Made by a program: the position numbers and the translations under genes. DNA of 64,000 nucleotides. Origin: Heterodera schachtii (taxonomy: Eukaryota; Nematoda; Chromadorea; Rhabditida; Heteroderidae). Shown piece after piece: positions 26,516 to 38,300 of this stretch (position 1 is its first letter; the number at the start of each line of letters is the position of its first letter). The notes beneath the pieces were generated by a model. That model saw only the letters and a list, made by a program, of their open reading frames with translations, made no database searches and had not been told where the DNA came from. Location of the stretch: assembly GCA_023374025.1 (NCBI GenBank), contig SIJG01000037.1, positions 988,211 to 1,052,210 on the forward strand. The letters are read 5' to 3'.

Positions 26516-27668
26516 ATGGCATCACTTTTTCGCCCGTTTGAATTGGCACAGCGTTTGGCTGTGCTTGGCCGTCGTTCGCTGCACATTTCGGCACCATTCA
26601 ATGCGTTGGACGAAGCGGCGCGCGCTCGAATCAACGAATGTGTGAGAAAAGGGCGTGAAAAAGCGGCATTTGCCACATCCCCTTTTGTTTTGCTGCGATG
26701 GCATATTTTTTGGCACCCTTTTGCTGTATGACATGTGGTTAATGCGTCTTTCATGGAAAATTGGAGAATTGTTTTAAGAAGTTAGGTGTGGCTCGGTGGT
26801 TGTCCGCTGCTTTCGGTTTTAATTTGCCAGGGGTTCAGTTCCCTTTGGGTGGAAAGTGCCAAATTTGTTTAACCGTTGGAGCAGTGATGACACATTTTAT
26901 TCAGACTAGAGTCGCTGATCAGTTTTGATGATAAATTGAAAGCTGAGCTCCTCCTTTACAATTAGGAATTTTTTTTGCCTAGTTTCTCAGAAAATTTCAA
27001 AAAAATTTTAGGTAAATTCTGCGCCTGTGGTCGTTTTCATGAAGGGTTCTCAGATGGAGCCGAAATGCGGGTTCAGTCGAAATGTCAAATTGGTGGAGTC
27101 AAAAATTTACAAAAATTTTGGCACCAATTTATGCCAACATTTATTTTTTTCCAGGTCCTCGACCTTCACCATGTGCCATTTCGGGACTTTGACGTTCTCG
27201 AGGACGAAGCACTTCGCCACGACGTCAAGGAGTTCAGCGATTGGCCGGTACATTGGCGAAACGCCAAAAAATATTTTGTGCCAAAATTCAAATTTGCCAG
27301 ACAATTCCCCAAGTGTATGTGAACGGCAAATTCGTTGGCGGCTCTGACATTGTTGTGCAAATGCACAAGGACGGCGAGGTGGGCAGCTGAATGATTTTTC
27401 AAGCAAAAAATGGAAGAGTTGGAAGGGGACAAATTTCCGGGAAAAATTTGAAATTTTTTTGGTTTTTTTACGGATAAAACTCGCGAGGCCCTAATTTTAA
27501 AACCATCAAAAAAATGAATGCAATTTTTGATTTCATATTTTAAATTGAATTTCACAGATTGACAAATTCTTCGATGAGGAGGGAATTCCGTCACGTTTTT
27601 CGCAAAAATTTAAACAGCCAACAGCAGAAGGGGGAGAAGAAGAACAGCCGGAGAAGAACAACAAATGA
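26516..27668 (+). CDS. GLRX5: Glutaredoxin-5, monothiol, mitochondrial
   Basis: Carries [2Fe-2S] clusters in the mitochondrial iron-sulphur assembly pathway. Exons 26516-26641, 27012-27092, 27155-27247, 27301-27378 and 27558-27668; 162 residues. The N-terminus ([20 protein letters not shown]) is Arg-rich and lacks acidic residues, as for a mitochondrial presequence. The core has [17 protein letters not shown] with the monothiol CGFS site, then [16 protein letters not shown] (cis-Pro and GG glutathione-binding elements). The C-terminus is extended by an acidic/Lys tail ending [10 protein letters not shown]. The gap of 290 bp after PP4 suggests co-transcription. Intron 1 holds a tRNA-like sequence near 26786. 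Confidence 0.95.
26784..26852 (+). repeat. tRNA-like sequence (SINE or pseudo-tRNA candidate)
   Basis: Within GLRX5 intron 1: TGGCTCGGTGG resembles an RNA polymerase III box A, and GGGGTTCAGTTCCC about 40 bp later resembles a T-arm/box B. No full cloverleaf can be drawn by eye, so this is a degenerate tRNA or the head of a SINE rather than a working gene. Confidence 0.3.
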
Positions 27669-27858
27669 TTGGATATATCCAAAAGATAGAAAAATCACAA
27701 ATTAAATTTGTTTTGTTTTTTGAAATATTTAAAAAAAAATTTTTATTGGTCCAATTATGAATACAACAGTAATTTCCTGTTTTACAAATTTTGCAATTTT
27801 GGCATTACAGTGATGAATGGCATGGAATTGTAAAAAAAGTTTAATCGCAATTAGTCAT

Positions 27859-28059
27859 TCATCCTTCCTGCTGAACTTTTACTACCTCTTTCTTACCAAA
27901 TGTATCCATTTTCTTCCCGAGAGAAACAATGACTTTTTCCCCCGCCCTTAAATTGTTTATTTGTTCAAAAAGTTCGCTGCTGTCCTCCACCAAATAAGGC
28001 ACAAATCCTTCCCCCCGAGGGGTGAAATGCATATCCATCCCAATCCCACAAATGGGCAC
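27859..28059 (-). CDS. Hypothetical 66-codon ORF, possible last exon
   Basis: Reads MPICGIGMDMHFTPRGEGFV at its start, then a hydrophilic segment with FEQINNLRAGEKVIVSLGKK and a Lys-rich C-terminus. Composition is protein-like and denser than its surroundings. No family is recognised and no upstream exon is evident. It is convergent with GLRX5, 190 bp from its stop. It may be a chance frame. Confidence 0.2.
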   Translation of the reverse strand: MPICGIGMDMHFTPRGEGFVPYLVEDSSELFEQINNLRAGEKVIVSLGKKMDTFGKKEVVKVQQEG

Positions 28060-28994
28060 AGAGCATCATCACCATCATGTCCCATCCTCGAGGGAAGCAA
28101 ATCCAATCTCTCTCTTTTTTTGTATTGTGTGTGATCCTTGGGCCCCTATCATTCATTCTTTGCTCGGTCGAGACTCTCGGTATGGGGTGGGGGGGGGAGG
28201 GCTTGTAAAACTTGGACGAACAAAATGGGGAGGGGGGAAAGGATTCATTACACAATAAATAATTCGTTCGTAATTCGCCCATTTTCCCACCGTCAGTAAA
28301 AAAAAAGGGGGCGGGGGGAGCTCTGTTGTTTCTTTGGTGTTAACTTTAAATTTGCCCTTGGCTTGCTATAATTTTTTTTTGCAAAATTTAGCAAAATTTG
28401 CAAATTTTTAATGCCCCAGGGAATACTTTAGAAACTTTTTTTGTGAACATTCAATTAAATGCGTGCAAAAAAATAAATAAAATTAATCATTTGGCTATTG
28501 TTTTTCGTCCTTGATGAATGCCAAGGACGTCCTTGAAAATACGGACCGGCTCTTCTGGCTTTATCCTTTATAATCCTTAAAATGAATGTACTTACTTAAT
28601 TTCAGGCGGGTAACCGAATGATAAAAAATAAAAAAAAGGATTCCAATTCAAAAATTGCAATTTTTGCCTCGGGCAAAGTGCGTCATCCGTCGGCCCATCC
28701 CTCAAAAAAAAAAAAGGAAATTTTCCGCCAAAGATTTGTTTACGATGCCCCAATTTTCTTCTCCATCACCTAAACTGTGTGTTCGGTGAGGACACTCAAG
28801 AAGAGATCATATGTGAGAGACCGCAAAAAAAAAATAATTGTGTTTTTGTTTTTAAAGTGCCGAAAAATTTAAGACTCAATCCGGGAGAGATTTGGTGGGA
28901 ACGGCACAATCAATCCCCTGGGGGGATATTATTAAAAAAAGAAAGAAATCGGGACCTGGGAAATGAGACAACATCTTTTGCGGATTTGTCCTTG

Positions 28995-29190
28995 TTGCCA
29001 TCGAAAGTGCCAAGAAATATTACCATCCAAAATGCCAACAAATTTATGGCACAAAAAGTACCAACAAATTTTGTTGTGTTGCCACCGAAAGTGCCAACAA
29101 ATTTTATTTTGCCATCCAAAGTGCCAACAAATTTTGGGTTGCCACCCAAAGTGCCAACAAATTTTATGTTGCCATCGAAAGTGCCAACAT
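28995..29190. repeat. 30-bp minisatellite
   Basis: About six to seven imperfect copies of a unit like TTGCCACCCAAAGTGCCAAC followed by AAATTTTNNN. The period is 30 bp with occasional 3-bp changes, so one frame stays open as a VPTNFxLPPK repeat within a 162-codon ORF (28779-29267). There is no splice or start support for a gene. Confidence 0.75.
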
Positions 29191-30354
29191 TTTCCTCTCC
29201 CTGTCCCCTAAATTTGTTAATTCCCCTTAACACTGTGCCAAAGGCGGGGCACCCATTTTCACCGTAAATCCGTCCATCATCAGCAGCCAGCCAAAACTTG
29301 GGGGACGTGATCCCCCCACCCAACGGCTTTGATTGAGTGTGTCTCTCATCTGTGAGGGTGTGGCTTAATACATTTTCGGAAGGAATGCCAAAATGGGGCG
29401 GGGGGGCCGCCCCCCATCGCGCCAATTTGTCATTTTTTGTGCCCCCATAAAAGTGCCGTCGTCGGAAGCGACGGGCGCCACCGCCGCCAGCAGCAGCAGA
29501 CGGACACATTTATTATATTGTACGATAACTGTTCTCTGTACTGGGTGGTGGGGTGGATGGATGAATGTGCTCAAAGCAGCAGAGCAAGGGCAATTTTGGC
29601 ACTTTCATTCAAAATGCAAAAAAAAAAAAAAATACCGTAATTTATTGTGGCATTTTGCCACCGTTCGGCGCCGCCGACACTTTTGTGTTTCGCGGTGGGC
29701 ATTTTTGTAAATCCCCAATTTTTCACTTATTATTTGTTACTGATTTTTAGAACTTTTTTTCTAAGCAAACCTCACATTTTTCGATGCTTAATGTTACAGT
29801 ACTCTCTTTGATTTTATAGGGATTACTGTATGTAATTTTTTGGACCATAAATTTGTTTGTTGCTAAAAAAATTTCTTGTTATTCTTTGCCAGCTCAATGT
29901 GTTCATATAATTATTCTTAAAAATACAAAAAAAAATTTTAAGGTACAAAAATTAAGGCGCCAAAATTGCCAAAAAAAAGTCTCAATTTTCTTAAGTATTT
30001 TGGCACTAACTTTTTTGTACAAAAAAAAAAAATTATAGAGTTTGTCAAGCGCTTTTGAACAGTACCAAGAATGTTTAATTTTTGTAATGCAATTTTGGCA
30101 ATATTTTTGGCACCGTTTTCTCGGCCTTTGAAATACCGTACTCAAAACTTATAATTTTTTAATAATTTTTTTTTTCTCTCTCCACAAAATCCTCAAAAGA
30201 TTTGCGCCATTCTCCGTTTTTCTTTCATCTCACAATGTTACGCAATTTTCTCGGCTCAGTTTTTTTGTCCGTCCGCCTCCAATTGGTCCTTAAAACTTTT
30301 GCCTCTTTTTTTCCCATTTTCTTTTTTTTTTTTGTCATTCCGTCGCCCCAACAG

Positions 30355-32265
30355 ATGGACAAAATTTTTCAGGAAAATTTCTTCGAAAAAATGGAAAATT
30401 ATGACAATTTTTTGCTTGGCCAATTTGTCCACGACGGTAAAGACATTCATTTTCAATTTTAAATCATTTTTATTTAATATTTTGCCCATTTTAGACGTCA
30501 AATTTTGGTCTGCTTCTCGGGTTCCCTCCTCCTCCTCTTCTTCTCAGGGTCATTTTTAAATGAATTTTCCATTTTTAAATATATTTTTATTTTGTCTTTT
30601 CCAGGCTTTTCCGAGTGCCATGATCAGAATTTGTCGGAGGGTTTGTCGTGCCAAAATCGGCCAAGAAAGTGAATATAATTTGGGCACAAAATAGACAAAT
30701 TATTTCCATTTTTGGGCTTGAAATTCAAATTTTAAGCTGTATAAGATTGGCATCGGGATTAAACCACATTAATTTTAATTAAAAATTTGCCAATTTTTCG
30801 ATTTATGGCCTTTTTTTGGTCGAAATAATTTTTTAATGGATTGATAAAGCTTTATTTTTGCTGATTTGAAAATTTGGCTTTATCTTTAAGCCGCAAAAAA
30901 ATTTTACAATTTAAATTTTTCATGAAATTCCCCGAAAATTTAATTAAATTTTTTTTTTGAATTAAAATTTTCTTAGAACCAATCGACTGCGAAATTCGAA
31001 CAAAAAAGTGCCAACAAATTCACTGATGCCAATTCAACGGCCAAAGCGCAAAAAATCGAGTGAAAAGGAGCGGCAACGAAATTTGCAGATCAAACACCAC
31101 ATGAAGACATTGACAACACTTTGTGAGCCCAATTAATTACCCTAATTAGTCGGCCAATTAATTAATTAATTCCATAATTAATTAATTAAGTGCCCGGCGT
31201 AAAGTCGGAAATTCCGCGCATTCGAACGCTGCGATTGGCCAACCGATACATTGTGCATTTGGGCCGCATTTTGCGAGAAGAGCAAGTGGGAAAAATTCTT
31301 TGTTTTTTTTTAACTTTTTTAATTATTTTAATTTTAATGAGAATTTTATTTCGCATTTAAATTAATTATTTAATTGATTTATTTAATTAGAAAAAAATTT
31401 TTTTTTAATACTAATTAAATGGGAATGGGAATTTTTCTATGCTTTTTTTTTGTACATTTTGAAATTAATTTTTAACATTTTTGGGGATTTTTATGCGAAA
31501 TGAAATTAATTTAATTTTCTTAAATTTGTTTAATTAAATTTTAAACACATTTTTATATATTTAATTACTTTTTATATAATTATTAATAATATTTTTAAAG
31601 ATTTTCTGCGAGCAAAGCCAAACGTGGCGCCGTTTAACCATTGAAGGTGACTTTTTGGCAAAATTTAAATTTTCCAAAAAAAAATAATTAAAATTAAATC
31701 AATTTTAAAATTTATTTTTCCTATTCCTAAAATTACTTTTTATGTTTTTTCAGATTTTGAGCGCACTGTCAGCGAAGAAATGCAAACATCAAATTCGTAC
31801 AAAGAACGTGCCGAGATGGAAATGATCAGCAGCGGTGCCGAAATGACAACAACAACAACAACAACAGCATGTGAATAAGAGAAAAATAAATAAATAAAAA
31901 ATTATTAAAAATCCATTTTTAATTAACAAAATTTTTTAAATAATTAATTTATCAAAATTAACGATTTATTAATATAAATTATTAATTACACAAATTTTGA
32001 TTAAAAAAAATAAAGAATATTAAATAAAAAAATAAATGGGCTTAAATATAATTGTATAATTAATTATTTTTAACTTTAAACTCAATCAGTTCATTTAAAA
32101 AAGCTATCACAAAAAAAATAATAATTTAATTAAAAATATAAAATAAATAATTAATATTAATTGCATAATTAAATTATTCATAATTAATTAATTAATCTCT
32201 TTTTTACAGCTCCGACGAGTACGGCACATTCTGTTCCCCACACTTCCGTCGGCACCGATCTCTGA
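30355..32265 (+). CDS. Basic helix-loop-helix transcription factor
   Basis: Predicted nuclear DNA-binding protein. Eight exons: 30355-30436, 30495-30548, 30605-30668, 30977-31122, 31191-31285, 31601-31646, 31754-31870 and 32210-32265; about 219 residues. The basic region plus helix 1 reads RKKSSEKERQRNLQIKHHMK, with the E-R pair needed for E-box contact. Loop and helix 2 read LPGVKSEIPRIRTLRLANRY then IVHLGRIL, following the class II pattern (IxTLRLAxxYI). I cannot assign it to a named subfamily. Exon 2 (54 bp) preserves the frame and could be optional. Skipping the last intron would end the protein at TAA 31876. ATG 30355 is chosen because a good 3' splice site (CAACAG) directly precedes it, as for a trans-spliced leader; an upstream exon from 30235 is possible. 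Confidence 0.8.
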
Positions 32266-32624
32266 CGAAAAAAAAACATTTTTAAAAATGCGAAAATTTC
32301 GCGCACCATTTGATTTGATTCGCCTTATCTGATGAAAATGATTGTGCCTTTTTTCCATTAAATTGCCATATTCATTAATAAATCAATTCTTTGAAAATTG
32401 AGAAATTCCCCCAAAATTTTCCATTTTAAAATTGTCTCTCTCCAATTTTTCGTCGACTGATTTTCGCGCACTTCGCAAATTAACTCAAATTTCGCGCACT
32501 AATTATCCACAGCAGAAAATGCTGCTTCCTTCTAACAATAAGCTTAAGCGACTTTTTCATCAGTAGAAATAAAAATTATTTATATACATATATTTATTTA
32601 TCGAAAAGTAAAAAAAATTTAGAA

Positions 32625-32830
32625 AAATTTGAATTTTTAGTAAAAATTTCAATATTAAAAATTGTTTATTTTCAATTTATTTTTTAAAATATTCACAAAA
32701 AATCATGAAATTATATTTATTTTTCTAAATTTGGCATTTTATTTTAAATTTTTAGTAAAAATTGCAATATTAAAAATTGTTTATTTTCAATTTATTTTTT
32801 AAAGTATTCACAAAATCAACGAAAGAATAC
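32625..32830. repeat. AT-rich direct duplication, about 125-bp period
   Basis: TTTTTAGTAAAAATTTCAAT, TATTAAAAATTGTTTATTTT and the following CAATTTATTTTTTAAA(A/G)TATTCACAAA occur near 32633 and again near 32750, nearly identical. Non-coding. Confidence 0.7.
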
Positions 32831-33514
32831 ACAGTTTGATTTTTTTAAATTATTTATTTCAATTTTTATTTTTAAAATTCAAAATTAAAATTATTATTTC
32901 TTATTTTTTAAGTATTCACAATTTTTCCAAATTTATAATTTTAAATCTTTTATTTTTTTTTTTAAATTTCAAATAAATTTTCGCGCATTTTGCAAATATA
33001 TTTTTTTAATCATTCGTCGTTGGTTGATTTGATTTGATTAATTCATTCCGGCCATTAATCATTCAATCAATCCGTCCGTCTTTTCTGTTCCGTCATTTTC
33101 CCCCCACATTTTTTTTTAAACTTTCCGTCAAAATTTGTCCCCGAAATTTTGTCACGTCATTACTTATCATATCATCACATTTTTTCATGCGTTGTTTTTA
33201 TGTGTCACTTTTTTTCTAGCACAAATTCACAACAATTTTTCGTCCATTTATTTATTATTTTTCAATAATTTTTTGCCCAATTTTCTGTCATTTTTCGGCA
33301 TGGTTTTCCCATGCCATTAAATTTCTGTCCAAAGACTCTCGAGAACTGAGCTTCAATTCTGTTTCGACTTTTGCTCCGGGATTCAACGAATTTCTTTGCC
33401 TTAAATTGCCAACTCAACCGATTCGATTTCGGCACCCGATGATTTTCGGTTATGAGTCAAATTTTGCCGGAAATTATTCCCATGCCTACTTTATATATGC
33501 ATGCATGTACCCAC

Positions 33515-33666
33515 TAGAGATCGGACGGGATCGAGATCCCGCGGGATTTATTCGGGATCCCGACCTTGGAATCCGTACCGATTGTTTTTCCAAAATCTTC
33601 GAGATTGATCGGGATCGGGATTCGGTCGGGACTCGGAATCCTCTGACCCTAGTTGTCCGGTCTCTA
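33515..33666. mobile_element. TAGAG-type MITE, hAT-like, copy B
   Basis: A 152-bp element with ends TAGAGATCGGACGGG and GTTGTCCGGTCTCTA. The interior is rich in CGGGATC and GATCCCG hairpin words. The flanks are 8-bp near-duplicates, GTACCCAC (33507-33514) and GTACCAAC (33667-33674). It shares end structure with 14217-14343 and 49149-49271, but the interior is diverged. Confidence 0.65.
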
Positions 33667-34356
33667 GTACCAACCACCTACATACACTTGCAATTGGCGC
33701 ATTTTGATAAATTGGCCGTGTGGGTGGCTTAAATGCCTTACCGGGCCACAAATGTCCGAAAATCCGCTAGGCTTAGCATAATTTCCATCCCCGAAAAAAT
33801 TACATTTGTTTATTTGGCGCCAATTCCTTGGCCCAACGATTCCCATTTCAAATAAATTCTTACATTTTTTTTTTACAAATTTTCCCTAAATTTCAATGGT
33901 TGGCCAAAAGGACGACGACGACAACGACGAAGCGGGCGGAAGCATTTTAAAATGTTTAAACTATCACAAAATTCGAATATAACCGCAGCTGTCGCGTCGC
34001 TGGCGCCCCGCGGCGGTTGGCCAAAGTTTGGCCCGGCCGATGGATGTCCCCTGAGGGCACAGCAATTGACAAATCCCCCTAAATCCCCTCTTCTGGCCCA
34101 CCTGTCGAGGGAGGCGGGGAAATCCCCCCAAAATCCCGCGAAATCCGTCTAAAATTTGCTTCTCGCCACACACATAACTCACTCATTGATCATCATGATC
34201 ATTGTCATTATGGTCGGCCACAGATCAATTCCTTGGCCATAGCCAAGGCAGTTTTAAATGTCCCAATAACCCCGAAATTTATTTTAAAATAAAAATTAAA
34301 TTTTAAATGCCAATAAAATCGACAAATATTTTTTGATAAAATATAAATTATTATTT

Positions 34357-34445
34357 TACTGAAATTGCGCCCTCGAAGACTCAATTTTCCAACCCCCCTC
34401 AAAATGGGGGCTTTATTTACGCGGGGGGGGGGGCTCTAATTCAGT
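34357..34445. repeat. TACTGAAAT element, second copy
   Basis: An 89-bp unit starting TACTGAAATTGCGCCC and ending GGGGGCTCTAATTCAGTA, with C-runs then G-runs inside. Same architecture and same following word (AATACGGTAAAT) as 10605-10693. Confidence 0.6.
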
Positions 34446-35564
34446 AAATACGGTAAATTATGTTTTAAAAACATATAAATCCAATTTAAATTTTAAAAAT
34501 ACCTAAATTAGAAAAAAGAAATTTTTTCATAATTCTCAACCCCCGCCCCCTTAAAATTTTCTTCCAAATAATTTTTGCCGAAAAATTCGTCGTCTTAATT
34601 TTGTACGTCCAACAAACAATAAGGGGAGAGCCAAAAATGGGCCCGTTTCGTGGGGGGGGGGGCACAAATCCATTAGCCCCCCCCCCCCTAGTCCCCCGGG
34701 GGGCCGTTAAATGGCTCTTAAGCAATGCACATCATAATTTGTGACGGTTGAACGGGCAACACGCCAAAACACTCTCTAAAAGTTTTGTGGCCGCCAAAAA
34801 ATTGGCCGCATTTTACGTTTTACCGGTTTTTCGATAAAAAACGAACGCCTCAGGGCACAAATGGATTTTTTAGGGAAATTTCGGCTTATTAGACCATGAC
34901 AACTCCAACAAAAATGCTGTGCTTGACTAACACAAAAAGTGCTAATTGCAAGCATTTTTGAGAATCCAATTCCAAATGACATTTTGGTTGCCCGGAGGGG
35001 TCGCGCGGCGGTTAGGGGGAGGGATGTACGAATTTTTTTGATTTTTACGAAATGAAAATTAATGAAAATCCGACCAAATTTACCAACCGATGTCACTCGA
35101 TCTGACATTTCTCTGTCCTTGAAATCCTTTAAATTTAAATTTAATTGTCAAAAATGGACAAACAAATCGCAGAAATTGCACCCAATTTGAGCCACATTTC
35201 CCCCCATCCCCGCAAAATTAAAAAAAAACATTTTTTTAATTCAAAAATTACTAACAATAAAAAATTTCAAAAAATTTTTTCAATGGGTCACCCCTAAACA
35301 ATGGACAAAAATTTGTGTCGGCAGAAAAGACAAAAGCAAAAAAAGTGCACACACACAAAAAAAAAAGAAAAAGGTGCTCTGCGGGTGAAGAAGGACGGAC
35401 GGATTATTATGGTTATTATTATTATTATTATTTTGTATTATAAAAATGTGTCGACGACGCACCGATGGGCCCAAACAATGGGAGAAAAAGGGGACAAAAA
35501 GGGAGGAAAGGGGGGGACACAGAGGGGGGGGGGACCACAAATTCTCCACAAACTCTCCCACAAA

Positions 35565-35935
35565 ATTCCACCAAAATTCCCCATTTTTGGTATGTAAAAC
35601 CACCGCCGCCTCCCCTTCCCCCTCAAAAAAGGTGGGACAAAAAAGAGGGGGCCGGGGGGGGGGACAAATAAGGGGGGGGGCACCAGGGGGTCCAACTTCC
35701 CCCAAAATTCCGCCCAAAAATTCCCTCAAACTCTGCCCCAAAATTCCCCCAAATTCACCCCCCCCCCCTCCATTTTTGGTATGTAAAACTATCGCCCCCC
35801 CCCCAAAAAAGGTGGGACAAAAAAGAGGGGGCGGGGGGGGGGACACCAGGGGGTCCAACTTCCCCCAAAATTCCCCCAAAATTCCCCATTTTTGGTATGT
35901 AAAACCACCCCCCCCCCCCCCCCCCCCCCTCAATC
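35565..35935. repeat. Threefold imperfect repeat with long G- and C-runs
   Basis: CCCCATTTTTGGTATGTAAA with a following AC occurs near 35580, 35770 and 35886. Each copy has C-rich sequence after it and the first two are followed by AAAAAAGGTGGGACAAAAAA and a G-run block. Several runs of 6-12 G on the + strand could form G-quadruplexes. The long open frames here are produced by the homopolymers. Confidence 0.7.
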
Positions 35936-37274
35936 ATTGAAATTGATGGCGACGAAAACTGCAGCTGCTGCTGCTGCTGGCTGCTTTCTCTCCCCTCTTC
36001 TTTTCTGTGCATGGAAGCAGCAGCACACACCCTTTTTTTTTGAAGTGATGAAAAATTTGTTGAATTTCAAAAAAAAATTGATTTTTTATTTTGTTTCGAA
36101 TTAATTTTAAATTTTTAATTGCATTTAGTGCAAAATTTGGGCATTTTAAATGGATTCACTCCCCCATCTGAACCGGGGAATTGTGAATGGTTTCACTCCA
36201 AATCGTTTTTTTTTTCCCGATTTTTTATGAAATTTCCTTCCCTACGAGGGGTGTTGTCTCCCCGACATTTTTTTAAAAAGTTCTCAGCCATCCCCAATAA
36301 ATTTTGTATCTCTTTTTGGGGGGACCAATTTTAAATTTTCAAATTAAAATTTGTTCCTTAATTTTTTTACGTGGCTCGGCTTCGTCCTTGGCTTGGAGAT
36401 GCCAATGTTTGTTGTCCTTTAAAATTGAACCCATTTATAGAAAACCAAATTTTTCCTTTTTTTCAAGGACGTCCTTTGACTTTGAAATCAGCCATTTTTA
36501 TTTAAACGAATGCATTTTCAAAAAAAAAAAAAATTGAAATTAATTTTTTTTTCTCAATTTCCCATTTTTTCTCATTGCACTTTTCAAATTTTCACTCACA
36601 CACAGTTTCCACATTATTTAATTAATTAATTTTCCCAAAAAAGAAGATTTTTAAATTTGATACGCCGCCGTCCGTTTTTCTCGCCCCTCCGCCGCAATTG
36701 CCCCGGGGGGCGGGGGGAGAACGGCGACTCCCCCGGGGGCCAAGCCCTTAAATACCTCACAAAAACCAATTTGCTCAATTTTTCTTCCATTTGCCATTCA
36801 GGGAAACTAAGTGTTAAATTAAAATTGTTTCTTTTTTTTAATTAATTAAAAAATTATTAGTTCTTAATTAACTAATTTAATTTAATTTTATACTAACTAA
36901 CTCATCAAATTTAATTGTCCGCTAATTAACTAAATAATTTAATTGTCCACTAATTAACTAATTAATTTAAATTGTCCGCAATTTCGCCGTCATTCAATCG
37001 GTGCTAATGAGACCAAATTATCATTATCAATCACTTCCAGTCTTGAGGCAAATGATAAACAAAATGATAAGCCATTTATAATATTTTGGACGATTTTTAC
37101 GCCAAAATTTCCCAAATATTTTTTAGATAAAAAATTATTTTTTGAGAATGGGGCGAAGGCTTTACGTAAGAAGCGTCGGCTAATTGTTTTCTTTATTCTA
37201 ATTAAATCATCGTTTTGAGCCCTGGCTTTTTAATCCAATTTTGTGCCCAAAATGTGCCACAGGTGGCGGCCCCG

Positions 37275-37500
37275 TGGCACCAAATTTGGGCATTTCGCCA
37301 AACAAAAAATATTATTTGAATTTTTGCCGTTTAAAAATTTACAGTAGGGCAAGGTCTATTGTAATTTGAAAATTTTTTAAATTTCTTTAAGGCCAAATTT
37401 GGGCATTTCGCCAAACAAAAAATATTCCAATTTTTTAGTTTAAAAATTTACAGTAGGGCTTAATTTATAGTATTTTGAAAATTTTTGTAATTTTCTTTAA
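37275..37500. repeat. Direct duplication, about 112-bp period
   Basis: CCAAATTTGGGCATTTCGCC followed by AAACAAAAAATATT, then GTTTAAAAATTTACAGTAGG, occurs twice (about 37281-37392 and 37393-37500) with small differences. Non-coding. Confidence 0.75.
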
Positions 37501-37850
37501 ACAGAAATTCGTCACTAATTTTCGAAATTACACTAAGTTTTCGTCTTCCCATCACTTTCCTTTTTAATTAGTTTTGTTGTGCGCTTCGGCGAAAAACAAA
37601 AAGAGAAGTGAACGCCGCGGGCAATAAAAAAACGAAATGAGCAACGAAATTTGGCCCTTTTTATGGCAACTTTCAAAAAAAAATATATGGAACATTGGGC
37701 CATTTTTCAAATTAATTTATTTTATAAAAAATATTTGCAAATTTTAAAAGTTCATTAATGTCAAACATTTCATTTCCCTTCCTTTTACCGTACTCTGCCC
37801 ACATACAGTACAAAACTTGGCATCATACTGTAAAGGCACGCATCGCTAAT

Positions 37851-38130
37851 ACAGTAACCCGACAAATGCTACAGTGTCCCTAAGTAACAAATTGCACAGC
37901 ACTGATGGAACGCGACCCCGATCCGCAACTCGTTTTTTTTTATCCGTGACCCTGCGCAACCTCGGCAATTTGTTTCCGCAATTCGCGACCGCAGGGAGGG
38001 CGGGGGGGGGGGGGGGGGCTTTCTTTCCGCACTCCGCCCCAGACTATGATGCCAATGCTTACACAAATTAGCACAAATACCGTAATGATGGTGGCACTAC
38101 CGCTGACACAGTAACCCGACAAATGCTACA
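37851..38130. repeat. Short dispersed word repeated twice
   Basis: ACAGTAACCCGACAAATGCT followed by ACA occurs at about 37851 and again at about 38108; in both places ACAAATTGCACA follows within about 40 bp. Several ACAGTA/TACTGT words lie between. Probably a diverged duplication; non-coding. Confidence 0.5.
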
Positions 38131-38252
38131 AAAATGTTCCCCCTCATTAGACAAATTGCACATTTAGCGTTCAGCCCAATAGTTCATGTTTTGTGTCGTT
38201 TTGTGTGTGTCGAGTGGTGTCCTCCTCTTGTCCCCCCCATTCATTCATTCAT

Positions 38253-38300
38253 TGATGATGATGAGGATGATGATGATGATGATGATGATGATGTGATGAT
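38253..38300. repeat. GAT trinucleotide microsatellite
   Basis: About 15 GAT units with one GAG and one GTGAT interruption. Confidence 0.9.

Larger units (their letters stand above)
27669..30354. other. Intergenic region with minisatellite and a small - strand ORF
   Basis: Between GLRX5 and the bHLH gene. It contains the - strand ORF at 27859-28059, G-rich tracts near 28185-28245 and 28300-28320, and a 30-bp minisatellite at about 28995-29190. No further exon is recognised. Confidence 0.6.

Noticed and set aside
31871..31878. bHLH protein ending at TAA 31876.
   Set aside because: Not excluded, but a GT donor at 31871 and a good acceptor at 32207 join in phase to a final 56-bp exon; kept as an alternative form.
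33900..34180. G/C-rich coding-like island.
   Set aside because: Composition is higher in GC, but no frame on either strand shows a family pattern or consistent splice sites.
35280..35940. Frames of 160-217 codons on both strands.
   Set aside because: Produced by G- and C-runs (polyGly, polyPro); no conserved motif.
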